Positions 46,992 through 56,905 of a stretch of 64,000 bases of DNA are shown here, in pieces. Numbering within the stretch: position 1 is the stretch's first letter; every line of letters starts with the position of its first letter. The position numbers and the translations under genes are program-made. The notes beneath the pieces are model-generated. The model did no database searches, had not been told where the DNA came from, and was given only the letters and a program-made list of their open reading frames with translations. The stretch is from Sulfuricurvum sp. (GTDB lineage Bacteria; Campylobacterota; Campylobacteria; Campylobacterales; Sulfurimonadaceae), in the NCBI GenBank assembly GCA_030696775.1, contig JAUYRN010000033.1, positions 62,001 through 126,000 on the forward strand. The letters are read 5' to 3'.

Positions 46992-48422
46992 TTAGCAAGA
47001 GTATGTAGTTTTAAACTCATAAGCAGTTGGACGACCTTCGTCTGGCCATACATCACGCTCAAAGCGGTAATGACGGTATGCTTCTAAGAATTCATCCGTA
47101 AATACAGGTTTTAAGAAGTCATTATCACGAACAAGTGACTCTAAAGAACCACGAAGAGTGTGAGGCATTTGAGGGATACCTTTTTCACGAATTTCGTCTA
47201 AAGAGAGTTCATATAAATCTTCATCCATTGGACCGATTGGAATCTCTTTGTTGATAATACCATCAAGACCAGCCATCATCATCGTTGCAAATGCAAGATA
47301 TGGACATGCAGTAGAGTCAGGGAAACGCATTTCGATACGAGTCGCTTTTTCACCCGCACCATAAGGAATACGGCAAGATGCTGAACGGTTTTGTGAAGAG
47401 TACGTTAGAACGCTTGGTGCTTCAAAGCCTGGAAGTAATCTTTTGTATGAGTTCGTTGTTGGGTTGGTAAACGCAGCAACTGCGCGAGCATGTTTAAAGA
47501 TACCGCCAACATAGTTAAGACCCATTTCTGAGATGTTAGCGTAGTTGCCCTCTTTATAGAAAAGGTTTTTGCCATCTTTCCACAGTGATTGGTGAACGTG
47601 CATACCGTTACCGTTGTCACCAAACATTGGTTTAGGCATAAATGTAACTGTTTTACCGTTAAGGTGAGCTACCATTTTCACAACATACTTGTATTTTTGA
47701 ACATTGTCAGCTGCACCGATGATGTCAGAGAATACGATACCGATTTCGTGTTGCCCTTGAGCAACCTCGTGGTGACCCAAAATAACTTCAAGACCCACTT
47801 GCTCTAATACTTGCATCATTTCAGCACGGATATCTACTGCTGAGTCTGTTGGTGCTACTGGGAAGTAACCGCCTTTAGTTCCTGGTCTGTGACCTGTGTT
47901 GTAATTGTCCGGGTATGCATTGTTTGAATTCCAGCCACCTTCTTCGGTATCAATTTTATAACCGGCTTCATTGATATTGTCAACAAAAGTTACAGAATCA
48001 AACATAAAAAATTCATTTTCAGGACCAAAGTAAGCAGCATCGGCAATACCTAAAGACTCAGCGTGTTTAAGTGCAGCTTTTGCGATTGAACGTGGGCATC
48101 TCTCATACGCTTGTTTTTTGTAAATGTCATAAACATCACAGAAAACGATAATGGTTGGATCAGCAGTAAAAGGATCCATGAATGCAGAACCAGCATCAGG
48201 GATAAGTAACATATCTGATTTATTAATTGGCTGCCATGCATCAATCGATGAACCATCAAATGGTAAGCCGCCTTCGAATTGACTGGCATTAACTGCACTG
48301 TAACGGTAAGTAACGTGGTGCCAAGTCCCTTTAATATCAGTAAAACGGAAATCTACGAATTGAACATCGTTCTCTTTAGAAAAAGTAAAAAACTCTTCTA
48401 CACTGTTTACAAATTTACCCAT
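46992..48422 (-). CDS. glnA: Glutamine synthetase type I
   Basis: 476 aa. The metal and substrate motifs [22 protein letters not shown] and NRSASCRIP are present. A tyrosine in [11 protein letters not shown] corresponds to the adenylylation region. Start 48422 is correctly spaced from GAGGTG; a GTG at 48431 lies within that site. It assimilates ammonium. Confidence 0.95.
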   Translation of the reverse strand: MGKFVNSVEEFFTFSKENDVQFVDFRFTDIKGTWHHVTYRYSAVNASQFEGGLPFDGSSIDAWQPINKSDMLLIPDAGSAFMDPFTADPTIIVFCDVYDIYKKQAYERCPRSIAKAALKHAESLGIADAAYFGPENEFFMFDSVTFVDNINEAGYKIDTEEGGWNSNNAYPDNYNTGHRPGTKGGYFPVAPTDSAVDIRAEMMQVLEQVGLEVILGHHEVAQGQHEIGIVFSDIIGAADNVQKYKYVVKMVAHLNGKTVTFMPKPMFGDNGNGMHVHQSLWKDGKNLFYKEGNYANISEMGLNYVGGIFKHARAVAAFTNPTTNSYKRLLPGFEAPSVLTYSSQNRSASCRIPYGAGEKATRIEMRFPDSTACPYLAFATMMMAGLDGIINKEIPIGPMDEDLYELSLDEIREKGIPQMPHTLRGSLESLVRDNDFLKPVFTDEFLEAYRHYRFERDVWPDEGRPTAYEFKTTYSC

Positions 48423-48492
48423 ACATTTCACCTCAAAAATAAAATTGTAAACAGTATAGCAAATTAATATTAATTGTAAAAACGTAAAGTGC

Positions 48493-49272
48493 CTAAAATT
48501 TAATCATCTCTCTATCTCTGTTGCAATAAGTCGCACACTCGCTGTACCCAAAAGATCGTGCCAGTGCTTCACTTTCATCCGTAAACATCCCCACTTGATC
48601 GGGACGATGAGCATCTGAGCTAAAGGTAATCGGTATATCTAATAAGGCAATGTATTCGAGTAATAATGGAGACGGATAGGCTTCACCTACCGGTTTCCGA
48701 AGACCAGAAACATTAATTTCAATAACCATATTGGCCTTTTTAATTGCTTTTAGTGCATTTTTTGCCAAAATTCGGATGTCTGTTTTTGGGAAAAACTTAA
48801 AAACTTTGAGCAAATCCAAATGTCCTGCAATGTCAAATTTTCCACTCATTGCCATATCTTCAACCAGTTGAAAATAACGGGTATAAAGGGCGTCCATGTC
48901 CATACCTTCATAGCGATGAATGTATTCCGGATTATCAAATCCCCATTCATCAATAAAATGGATGCTTCCAATCAAATAATCACAAGGTCGTTTTAAAACT
49001 CTTTCGTCCATAAATCCGGGAAGATAATCTACCTCATAGCCTAGTAATACGTTAATCTTGCCTTGATAACGCTCTTCGGCTTCTCGAATCCATTGCTCAT
49101 ACAAATCCATTTGTGAGAATTCCATTCGATACTGTGGATCAAATTTCATCGGAGCATGATCTGAAAAACCAAAGTATTTTGTCCCTTGCAGTATGGCAGC
49201 TTCTACATACTCATTTACAGTGCCTGTTGCGTGATTGCACAACACGGTATGATTGTGGAGGTCAACTTTCAT
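48493..49272 (-). CDS. PHP-family histidinol-phosphatase
   Basis: 259 aa. [14 protein letters not shown] and GFSDHAPM at the N-terminus and [11 protein letters not shown] near the C-terminus are the metal ligands of the PHP phosphoesterase fold, closest to HisK/HisJ-type histidinol-phosphatase. Other histidine genes are not nearby, so the substrate is inferred. It sits between glnA and the CheZ-like gene. Confidence 0.75.
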   Translation of the reverse strand: MKVDLHNHTVLCNHATGTVNEYVEAAILQGTKYFGFSDHAPMKFDPQYRMEFSQMDLYEQWIREAEERYQGKINVLLGYEVDYLPGFMDERVLKRPCDYLIGSIHFIDEWGFDNPEYIHRYEGMDMDALYTRYFQLVEDMAMSGKFDIAGHLDLLKVFKFFPKTDIRILAKNALKAIKKANMVIEINVSGLRKPVGEAYPSPLLLEYIALLDIPITFSSDAHRPDQVGMFTDESEALARSFGYSECATYCNRDREMIKF

Positions 49273-49338
49273 CGTATTTCCTATTGAAAATAATCATTTT
49301 AATGATATTATAGTGCAATTTTTTATGAGGTAGCCATT

Positions 49339-50034
49339 ATGACGCAAGAAGAACTTGATGCTCTTATGAACGAAGATTTAGAGATGGATGAAATCACTGA
49401 GTCTGAAGAAAGCGTTGATACTCCTGAAGAGATCGACCATGTATTTAACGACATTGAAAATCCACATGCGTATCGTGTTTCAGCAATGCAAAGCTGGCCA
49501 CCGCCTCCACCGACGGATGACAATAAAATGGTTCATCAACTCGATGATGTAACAAAAGAAAGTGAAGCAAAAGCTTCTGAGATTTTTGATCTCATCGAAA
49601 TTATAAGCAACGACTTGGGTAATGGTGAAAAACATATCAAAAATATAAAAGCAATTATTGATTCTAATCTTGCTCTTTTTACGACCTTACATGCTAAGTT
49701 TCCTCACGTTGAAGCATTTGATACACAGCTAGCCCAAAATACGCAAGCTAAAGAAAAACTTGATTCAGTAGAGCAAATCCTTCAAGACGGAGGAGATGCT
49801 ATTATGAATGTGATGGATATTATGCAATACCAAGATATTCATCGTCAAAAAATCGAGCGAGTTATTAATGTTATGCGGGCCTTGTCTACGTATATGAATC
49901 ACCTCTTTTCAGGAAAAATCGATGATTCTAAGCGGGTTACCTCAGCGGTACACATCCACGGAGATACGGATACAGATGACATTGTTAGCAGTGATGACAT
50001 TGAAGCCTTACTTGCTTCGTTTGGACAAAAATAA
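49339..50034 (+). CDS. cheZ: CheZ-like CheY-phosphate phosphatase
   Basis: 231 aa, mostly helical. QYQDIHRQKIERV carries D166 and Q170, the DxxxQ pair of CheZ that activates CheY-P hydrolysis. Both ends have CheY/FliM-like acidic peptides: EELDALMNE (residues 4-12) and DDIEALLASFG at the C-terminus. Remote CheZ homologues occur at this locus beside glnA and a U32 peptidase in C. jejuni and near the same peptidase in H. pylori. GAGGTAG precedes the ATG. Confidence 0.8.
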   Translation: MTQEELDALMNEDLEMDEITESEESVDTPEEIDHVFNDIENPHAYRVSAMQSWPPPPPTDDNKMVHQLDDVTKESEAKASEIFDLIEIISNDLGNGEKHIKNIKAIIDSNLALFTTLHAKFPHVEAFDTQLAQNTQAKEKLDSVEQILQDGGDAIMNVMDIMQYQDIHRQKIERVINVMRALSTYMNHLFSGKIDDSKRVTSAVHIHGDTDTDDIVSSDDIEALLASFGQK

Positions 50035-50045
50035 TATTGTTCTAT

Positions 50046-50158
50046 ACTTTTCTTTTTAACAAGAAAAGTAACAAAAGAAAATCGCCTCAACAACAAATCA
50101 CTATCGGTACGCTTGTGCACTACTGCACGCGACCTCGTTCTTTGTATGTTGTTGAGGC
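50046..50158 (+). repeat. Structured element copy A, after cheZ
   Basis: A 9-bp hairpin (50046-50069, ACTTTTCTT/AAGAAAAGT) is followed by a large hairpin with 12-bp perfect arms (50084-50095, 50147-50158) around a 51-nt centre. The centre has a second stem GGTaCGC/GCGACC and an apical stem GTGCA/TGCAC. Its partner is 51548-51654. Confidence 0.75.
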
Positions 50159-50249
50159 ATAATCAATAGCTAACTTACTGCTTTCAAACAATCAACACCT
50201 TTTTTTCGCTAAAATTCTTCTAAATTACTAAAAACGAGAATCTATTATT

Positions 50250-51542
50250 TTGAAAAAAGTTGAGCTCCTCTCCCCTGCGGGAAATTTAGAAAAACTCAAA
50301 ATTGCCATCGACTACGGTGCAGATGCTGTGTATGGCGGGGTTAGTCATTTTTCACTTCGTATCCGTTCGGGTAAAGAGTTTGATTTGGAGAGCTTTAAAG
50401 AGGGGATTGATTATGCTCATGAACGTGGACGCAAAGTCTATGTTACGATCAATGGCTTTCCTTTTAACTCACAGCTCAAACTTCTAAAAGAACATATTGC
50501 TACTATGGCATCACTCGAGCCGGATGCGTTTATCGTAGCCACTCCAGGTGTTCTTAAACTCGCGCATCAAATTACTCCCCAAATTCCACTGCATCTCTCT
50601 ACACAAGCCAATGTGATGAATGTATTGGATGCGCAAGTCTATTACGATATGGGAGCACGCCGTATCATCGCGGCACGAGAAATTTCTCTCAAAGACCTCA
50701 TCCAAATCAAAGCAGAACTTCCTGATTTGGAAATCGAAGTATTTGTCCATGGTTCTATGTGTTTTGCCTACAGTGGGCGTTGTCTCATCTCTACACTCCA
50801 AAGCGGACGTGTCCCTAACCGTGGAAGCTGTGCCAATGATTGCCGTTTCCCATACGAAATGTACGCTGCCAATCCTGAGACGGGGACACTGTTCAAACTC
50901 GAAGAGCACGAGGGAATCGGGACCTATATCATGAATTCTAAAGATCTTAATCTCGCATCTCACATGAGTGAAATTTTGCAAAGCGGTGCGATCGATTCGG
51001 TCAAAGTAGAAGGACGTACCAAATCTCCTTATTATGCTGCGATTACGGCTAAAACCTATCGACGTGCGATCGATGATTATTATGAGGGGAAATTTGATGA
51101 TGCGGCGTATCAAAAGGAATTGAATACAATGCAAAATCGGGGGTTTACCGATGCCTATCTCATCAATCGCCCTTTTGAAAAACATGATACGCAAAATCTC
51201 GACTTTACTATGATGATGGGAACCCATCAAGTAGCAGGAATCGTCGATGAATCAGGAGAGTTTTTTGAATGCAAATACAAAACGTTCCCCAATGACATCA
51301 TGGAAATCGTAGCTCCCTCCGATGCACTCATCGAAGCGGTTGATAATGAAATCGGAACGGTTGAAAAACGAGACGGGCAATGGATCATCATTTTCAAACA
51401 GCTACTTGCTGAAAATGGAAAGGTGTGGGATCAAGTTCACAGTGGGAATCTGAACCGATTTAAACTGCCTTGTCCGCTTCCTCACTTTACCTTTTTTCGT
51501 ATTCCTGCGACGGAAGATATGGGGATTGGAACGAGATGTTAA
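50250..51542 (+). CDS. trhP: Peptidase U32-family tRNA hydroxylation protein
   Basis: 430 aa, TTG start. VELLSPAGNLEKLKIAIDYG, GADAVYGG and VFVHGSMCFAYSGRC plus SCANDCRFPY are U32 signatures, with cysteines that may bind an iron-sulfur cluster. In E. coli the YegQ/TrhP member makes 5-hydroxyuridine in tRNA. Homologues were earlier called collagenase-like. TrhP rather than RlhA is inferred from length and context. Confidence 0.78.
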   Translation: MKKVELLSPAGNLEKLKIAIDYGADAVYGGVSHFSLRIRSGKEFDLESFKEGIDYAHERGRKVYVTINGFPFNSQLKLLKEHIATMASLEPDAFIVATPGVLKLAHQITPQIPLHLSTQANVMNVLDAQVYYDMGARRIIAAREISLKDLIQIKAELPDLEIEVFVHGSMCFAYSGRCLISTLQSGRVPNRGSCANDCRFPYEMYAANPETGTLFKLEEHEGIGTYIMNSKDLNLASHMSEILQSGAIDSVKVEGRTKSPYYAAITAKTYRRAIDDYYEGKFDDAAYQKELNTMQNRGFTDAYLINRPFEKHDTQNLDFTMMMGTHQVAGIVDESGEFFECKYKTFPNDIMEIVAPSDALIEAVDNEIGTVEKRDGQWIIIFKQLLAENGKVWDQVHSGNLNRFKLPCPLPHFTFFRIPATEDMGIGTRC

Positions 51543-51547
51543 CTCTA

Positions 51548-51654
51548 TTTTCTTTTCTTTTTACTAAGAAAAGAAAATCGTCCCTGCAACAAATCGCTAT
51601 CGGTACGCCTTCGTACTACTGCTTGCGACCTTGCTTTTTGTGTGTTTCAGGGAC
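51548..51654 (+). repeat. Structured element copy B, after trhP
   Basis: A 12-bp hairpin (51548-51577, TTTTCTTTTCTT/AAGAAAAGAAAA) is followed by outer arms 51580-51591/51643-51654 (11 of 12 paired) around a 51-nt centre identical to copy A at 40 positions. The GGTaCGC/GCGACC stem is fully conserved. Confidence 0.75.
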
Positions 51655-51685
51655 AAAAAAACTTAAATAAAACCAAAGGAAAAAA

Positions 51686-52180
51686 ATGAAATTTGTATCT
51701 ATTATTATGGGGAGCAAAAGCGATTTTGATGTGATGAAATCGTGCTCACAGACGTTTGAAGAGTTCGGTGTTGCGTATGAACTTATCATCTCTTCGGCTC
51801 ACCGCAGCCCTGAGCGTACTAAAGATTATATTATTGCAGCAGAAGCTAAAGGGGCGCAAGTATTTATTGCAGCAGCTGGAATGGCTGCCCATTTAGCCGG
51901 TGTTCTTGCCTCTAAAACGATCAAACCTATTATCGGTGTACCGATGAGCGCATCGGCACTTAACGGTATTGATGCTCTTCTCTCTACTGTTCAAATGCCT
52001 GCAGGAATGCCGGTTGCAACAGTGGCTATCGGTAAAGCTGGAGCTATCAATTCAGCTTATCTTGCTATGCAAATTTTGGCACTCGAAAATGAAGAACTTC
52101 GAATGAAACTTCAAGAAGACCGTATTTCCAAAGCCAAAAAAGTTGAAATGGATTCCATGGAAATTGAAACTATTTTATAA
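51686..52180 (+). CDS. purE: N5-carboxyaminoimidazole ribonucleotide mutase
   Basis: 164 aa. MGSKSDFDVM, SSAHRSPERT and AAGMAAHLAGVLA are class I PurE motifs; the histidine in SSAHRSP is catalytic. It acts in purine synthesis. A strong AAAGGA ribosome site precedes it. Confidence 0.94.
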   Translation: MKFVSIIMGSKSDFDVMKSCSQTFEEFGVAYELIISSAHRSPERTKDYIIAAEAKGAQVFIAAAGMAAHLAGVLASKTIKPIIGVPMSASALNGIDALLSTVQMPAGMPVATVAIGKAGAINSAYLAMQILALENEELRMKLQEDRISKAKKVEMDSMEIETIL

Positions 52181-52228
52181 TAGGTACACCTTTTGCTTTA
52201 GACTTTTAACTAATACGAAGGTAGCGAC

Positions 52229-52705
52229 ATGCACGAACATTGGATGAGTATTCACGAATATGCCGATTTGACGCAAATGGATCCTGAAGAAGTAGAAGCA
52301 TTGATCGTTCGCGGTAAATTGACAACTTTTGTGGAAGAAGGAGTAATCCTCATCGATCCATCTCAAGCGATGGGAGGAATAATTCCTGCATCGATAACCG
52401 AATTAAGCACGTCTCATGCAGATATTACAATCGGGGCGAGTTTCGTCGAAAAAACCATCGGTACTATTATCAATCTCCATGAAAAAGTCCTCATTGCTAA
52501 AGAAGAGACCATTGAGTCGATTAAAAATGAAAATGCATTTCTCAAAGAAGCCCTTGGATCTCTCCAAGAACTCTATGATGAAGACCGTAAAACCATCGCG
52601 ATCCTTACAGAGCAACTCAAACTTTCGGCTCAAGAAGTAGAATTTATGCGTCGAAAATACAAGCTCATGTGGGGAAAAGTAATCGATGAGCACGCTGCTC
52701 AATGA
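52229..52705 (+). CDS. DUF3972-family protein
   Basis: 158 aa. The N-terminal half resembles a small helix-turn-helix-like module (SIHEYADLTQMDPEEVEALI), and residues about 80-145 form a heptad coiled coil. The family is known mainly from Campylobacterota and has no assigned function. Its TGA overlaps the next ATG (ATGA). Confidence 0.7.
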   Translation: MHEHWMSIHEYADLTQMDPEEVEALIVRGKLTTFVEEGVILIDPSQAMGGIIPASITELSTSHADITIGASFVEKTIGTIINLHEKVLIAKEETIESIKNENAFLKEALGSLQELYDEDRKTIAILTEQLKLSAQEVEFMRRKYKLMWGKVIDEHAAQ

Positions 52706-53562
52706 CCATCCAAAATGAATGTATTGGGTGTATTATCGCCCAAAGCGAACGTGTTTGCGATGCCATTGGAGCAGATGAGGCTTTAACTCAAACGATTGTC
52801 TCTTTTATCGAGGACGCTCTTTCAACTGCCGATTTCACCCTCTCTCCGCCTGTCATAGCTGCACCGCTGTATGAACAAATGGCTCTTTTTGCCCATAAAA
52901 TCGATCTCTATGATACGCAAAAATCCCACGCAACTGCACAAGCTCAACACTATATGCCGTTTTTACGTGAAACAATAGAACAAAGTAATAATCCCTTTAT
53001 GGCGCTACTCAAAATAGCAGTGGTGGGAAACGTTATCGATTTGGCAGCAGAAGTTGCGTTTGATTTGCATGGTGCGATTACCTCTGTCTTTGACACTCCA
53101 TTTGCGCACGATGACTCGATAAAGCTCGCTGAGCAACTCCAAAAATCAAAAACACTGCTCTACATCGGTGACAATACGGGCGAGCATCTTTTCGATGCAT
53201 TAGCCATCGAACATCTAAAAATACTTTACCCTGATTTAGATATCACCTACATGGTTCGAGGTAATTTTATCATCAATGATGTCACCCTGAAAGAGGCACA
53301 AGAAGCCAAAATAGATCAAATTTGCGCCCTCATGGATAGCGGTGTTAATACTCCCGGGTTTGTCTATGAACGTGCATCCGAAGAATCCAAAAAGCTCTTT
53401 GATACCGCCGATGTTATCATCGCCAAAGGGATGGGAAATTACGAATGTATGACCCCCTCCAAACGTAAAAATATCTGTTTTTTACTCAAAATAAAATGTT
53501 CTGTCGTTTCTCGCTCTCTGGGACATGAAATCGGTTCTATTATCTGTAAGATGGATAATTAA
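52702..53562 (+). CDS. DUF89/ARMT1-like metal-dependent phosphatase
   Basis: 286 aa. The N-terminal ECIGCIIAQ cysteine pair, IGDNTGEHLFDAL and AKGMGNYE are DUF89 landmarks, with Asp and Asn residues that bind a divalent metal. Members dephosphorylate sugar or metabolite phosphates, possibly for damage control. Coupled to the DUF3972 gene. Confidence 0.78.
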   Translation: MTIQNECIGCIIAQSERVCDAIGADEALTQTIVSFIEDALSTADFTLSPPVIAAPLYEQMALFAHKIDLYDTQKSHATAQAQHYMPFLRETIEQSNNPFMALLKIAVVGNVIDLAAEVAFDLHGAITSVFDTPFAHDDSIKLAEQLQKSKTLLYIGDNTGEHLFDALAIEHLKILYPDLDITYMVRGNFIINDVTLKEAQEAKIDQICALMDSGVNTPGFVYERASEESKKLFDTADVIIAKGMGNYECMTPSKRKNICFLLKIKCSVVSRSLGHEIGSIICKMDN

Positions 53563-53563
53563 A

Positions 53564-53593
53564 AGCTGGATTCCCGCCTTCGCGGGAATGACG
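53564..53593. repeat. Dispersed ATTCCCGC palindrome, intergenic copy
   Basis: 30 bp identical to the copy inside priA at 39271-39300; begins two bases after the DUF89 stop and may terminate transcription. Confidence 0.85.
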
Positions 53594-53615
53594 AATACTA
53601 CAAGGTCACTTTGGC

Positions 53616-53621
53616 TATAAT
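53616..53621 (+). promoter_or_regulatory. glyQ -10 box
   Basis: TATAAT 27 bases before the glyQ start, downstream of the palindrome. Confidence 0.5.
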
Positions 53622-53647
53622 ATTCCACTTTTTTTACAGGAATTTTT

Positions 53648-54529
53648 ATGATAACTTTTGGCGATATGCTTTTAAAACTTCAACAATTTTGGAACGACCA
53701 AGGGTGTGCTATCGTTCAGCCTTATGATATACCTGCGGGTGCCGGGACGTTTCATCCTGCTACTTTTTTGCGCTCACTCGACTCACAACCGTGGTCCGTG
53801 GCGTATGTCGCTCCAAGTCGCCGTCCTACTGATGGACGGTATGGCGAAAATCCAAACCGTTTGGGAAGCTACTATCAGTTTCAAGCTCTTATCAAACCAA
53901 GCCCTGAAAATATCCAAGAGCTTTATCTCAAGAGTCTAGAATATCTGGGGCTCAACCTCAAAGAACATGACATCCGTTTTGTGGAAGACAACTGGGAATC
54001 TCCAACACTGGGTGCGTGGGGTCTGGGTTGGGAAGTGTGGCTTAACGGGATGGAAGTAACACAGTTTACGTACTTTCAGCAAGTGGGAGGGATCGCGTGC
54101 GATCCGGTTGCGGTTGAGATCACTTACGGAACCGAACGTCTGGCAATGTATCTCCAAGGGGTTGATACGGTGTTTGACATCGTGTGGAGCGAAAACAAGT
54201 ATGGTAAAACTCTATACCGTGATATCCACAAAGAGGGCGAGATCGAGTTTAGCAAATACAATTTTGAAATCGCCGATACTGCCATGCTTTTCGCTGAATT
54301 TGAGTCTAAATCAGCCGAGTGCAAACGATGTCTCGATGCAGAACTTCCTCTCCCTGCATACGATTTATGTATGATGGCATCCCATACGTTTAACACTCTC
54401 GATGCACGGAAAGCGATTTCTGTAACGGAGCGCGCTAACTACATTCTAAAAATTCGCGAACTTTCAAAGGGATGTGCCGAACTGTATAAATCCCAAGAAG
54501 AGGCAAGAATCGCACGTGTTAAAGCCTAA
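53648..54529 (+). CDS. glyQ: Glycyl-tRNA synthetase alpha subunit
   Basis: 293 aa. [30 protein letters not shown] and [20 protein letters not shown] are signatures of the bacterial heterotetrameric enzyme. The beta subunit gene glyS is not in the window. Length is normal. Confidence 0.95.
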   Translation: MITFGDMLLKLQQFWNDQGCAIVQPYDIPAGAGTFHPATFLRSLDSQPWSVAYVAPSRRPTDGRYGENPNRLGSYYQFQALIKPSPENIQELYLKSLEYLGLNLKEHDIRFVEDNWESPTLGAWGLGWEVWLNGMEVTQFTYFQQVGGIACDPVAVEITYGTERLAMYLQGVDTVFDIVWSENKYGKTLYRDIHKEGEIEFSKYNFEIADTAMLFAEFESKSAECKRCLDAELPLPAYDLCMMASHTFNTLDARKAISVTERANYILKIRELSKGCAELYKSQEEARIARVKA

Positions 54530-54583
54530 AAGATTAAAAATATGTCTATGAGCCACATAAATTTATTATTTTTACAATAACGC

Positions 54584-54589
54584 TACAAT
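54584..54589 (+). promoter_or_regulatory. -10 box implying a leaderless recD2 message
   Basis: TACAAT ends six bases before the ATG with no ribosome site between. Confidence 0.45.
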
Positions 54590-54595
54590 CTTTCC

Positions 54596-56836
54596 ATGAA
54601 AACACTCATCGGCCAAATCGATAAAATTATCTATGAAAACGGCGGTTTTTTTATCGCTGCCCTCAAAAGCGGCGAAAAAATCAGCGCTCATTATCATGAG
54701 AGTGATGTAGAAAATCTCAAAGATGCCGCTATCACGCTCAAGGGTGAATGGGAAGTTCACAAAAACTACGGTAAAACCTTCAATGCCCAATCCCTCACCG
54801 TCAATCAAAACGAACTCTTCTTTTTTCTCAACCGTGTGGTCAAAGGATTTACCAAAAAACTCACCGCCGAGCTGATCGAAAAATATGGTCAAGAAGGGCT
54901 GGTTCAGATTTTAGAAAATAATATCGAACAACTTTTGGAAATCAAAGGGATGAATGAAAAGCGGCTGGAGCGCTTGGCAAACGGCTGGAAACAATTTCGC
55001 TCGATGCGCCTTTTGGGAGAGTTTTTAGCCCCATTTGGCGTTACCCCTATCCTCCTGCGCCTCATAGCAACCGCTATGAAAGAAGTCAAAAATCCCATTG
55101 AGGCCATCCAAAAAAATCCATATGCTCTTATGCGAATACATGGTATAGGGTTTAAAAAGGCGGATGAGATTGCGCTCAACATGAAACTCCATCATCATGA
55201 TCCCAGACGTATACAAGCGGCGATGGAATTTACCCTCAGCGAATATTGCGACCAAGAGGGAAACAGCTGTATTGAAAAAAATATCCTCTTTACGAAGCTC
55301 GATGGATTGCTCAATTTAGGAAATAATGGTGTCTATGAAGAAGCTTTACTGGACAGAACAAATGAGGGAAGTATCGTTGTTTTATCCAGTGGGAAACTCG
55401 CACTCGATCGCATTTATGAAGCAGAAAAGTTTTTAGTGGACAATTTCAAAAAACGGACAAAAATAACAGACCAAAGTCTCACCGATGATTTAGAGACCTT
55501 TTTAAGCGAACATTCTCTGACTCTGGGTGAGCAACAAAAAAGTGCCTTGGAGCGCATCAATCTAGGATGTAAATTGCTGCTGCTCGTAGGCTATGCCGGA
55601 ACGGGGAAAAGTACCACGGCTAAAGCTCTTTTGGATTTGTTAAACACACGCTACACAAGAGAAACAATCATCACCTGTGCTCTAAGCGGTATCGCATCTC
55701 AACGGATCAAAGAGCGAAGCGGATATGAGAGTGCCACCATCCAAAGTCTCTTGGTCAAATTTGAGAGTCAGGATAAGATGCCGTATAATGTCGTCCTTAT
55801 CGATGAAGCATCTATGATTAACTCCCTTCTATTTGCACGGCTTATTTCTAAAATCGACTCCGATGCCACCATCATCATCGTAGGTGATGACGCTCAACTT
55901 CCCCCTATCGGTGCTGGAAGTCCATTGAGTGACTTTATTACTCTAGGTATCGCTCCGACCGTTACCCTTACCCACATCTATCGCCAACGCTCCGACCAAG
56001 CTATCGCCCTCATCGCCAATGACGTACGTCAGGGAGTTATTCCTGCCTATGGCGATATTTATGATGATTTTACTTTCACTCCTGTTGATATTTTCAACCG
56101 ATACGCTCTCAAACAAAACCTAAGCGGTAGCGAATTTGACGAAGTAGTGCAGACTAATACCCAAAACATTCTCGCTTCCATTGCTCAAGCTGCGCTCTCT
56201 CATCTTAGTGTTTCTCGCAGCTATCTAGAAACCAAAAAAATCAAAGAGTATCTCAACCATTTCCAAGTTATCTCTCCCATGCGTGGACACGCACTTGGAG
56301 TTGATAATCTCAATATACTGCTACAAGAGTATTTCAATCCCAATCCAAAAAAAAAGATAAAAACCCATAAAGGAGAATTTCGTCTCTTTGATAAAGTAGT
56401 TCACATCCGTAATGAAAATATGCCCACCCATACGACGGATGAGTTCAAAGAGCAAGGTGATCCTGTGGAGCGACGAATTTTTAACGGTATGTGCGGATTG
56501 CTTTTTAAAATCGATGAAGAAGAGGAACTGTGCAGTGTCTATTACCCAAATGAGGAGCTGATTGTTCACTATACCTATGAAAAGGTACGTGATTTACTCA
56601 GTCTCTCTTATGCGCTAAGTGTCCATAAAGTTCAAGGGATGGAGTATGAAAATATCGTGATGGTAATGAGCTTCTCACACCTTATTATGCTGAATACTAA
56701 ACTCCTCTATACAGCTATCACAAGAGCAAAAAAACACTGTACCATCATCGGTGAGTCTTCAGCATTTGAAGTTGCATGCAAACGGCTTGAAAACACCAAA
56801 CGTCAAACAGTAATGCAAGAATTAGAACGTGGATAG
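54596..56836 (+). CDS. recD2: RecD-like DNA helicase (RecD2)
   Basis: 746 aa. Two helix-hairpin-helix regions (ILEIKG-type near 115, IHGIGFKKAD near 185) precede Walker A LVGYAGTGKST around residue 335, Walker B VVLIDEASM, the QLPPIGAG motif and the SF1B motif LSVHKVQGMEYENIV. It is a 5'-3' helicase without RecBC partners here, probably acting in repair. Confidence 0.88.
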   Translation: MKTLIGQIDKIIYENGGFFIAALKSGEKISAHYHESDVENLKDAAITLKGEWEVHKNYGKTFNAQSLTVNQNELFFFLNRVVKGFTKKLTAELIEKYGQEGLVQILENNIEQLLEIKGMNEKRLERLANGWKQFRSMRLLGEFLAPFGVTPILLRLIATAMKEVKNPIEAIQKNPYALMRIHGIGFKKADEIALNMKLHHHDPRRIQAAMEFTLSEYCDQEGNSCIEKNILFTKLDGLLNLGNNGVYEEALLDRTNEGSIVVLSSGKLALDRIYEAEKFLVDNFKKRTKITDQSLTDDLETFLSEHSLTLGEQQKSALERINLGCKLLLLVGYAGTGKSTTAKALLDLLNTRYTRETIITCALSGIASQRIKERSGYESATIQSLLVKFESQDKMPYNVVLIDEASMINSLLFARLISKIDSDATIIIVGDDAQLPPIGAGSPLSDFITLGIAPTVTLTHIYRQRSDQAIALIANDVRQGVIPAYGDIYDDFTFTPVDIFNRYALKQNLSGSEFDEVVQTNTQNILASIAQAALSHLSVSRSYLETKKIKEYLNHFQVISPMRGHALGVDNLNILLQEYFNPNPKKKIKTHKGEFRLFDKVVHIRNENMPTHTTDEFKEQGDPVERRIFNGMCGLLFKIDEEEELCSVYYPNEELIVHYTYEKVRDLLSLSYALSVHKVQGMEYENIVMVMSFSHLIMLNTKLLYTAITRAKKHCTIIGESSAFEVACKRLENTKRQTVMQELERG

Positions 56837-56905
56837 AGGAAAATAATTCTCCATTGTTTAAACTATGCTACAATATATCATTATTTTAATTATAAGGAGA
56901 GTCTC

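Noticed and set aside
50511-51230. 239-codon minus-strand frame within the U32 peptidase gene
   Set aside because: Composition is that of a reversed coding strand, and the sense gene has clear family motifs.
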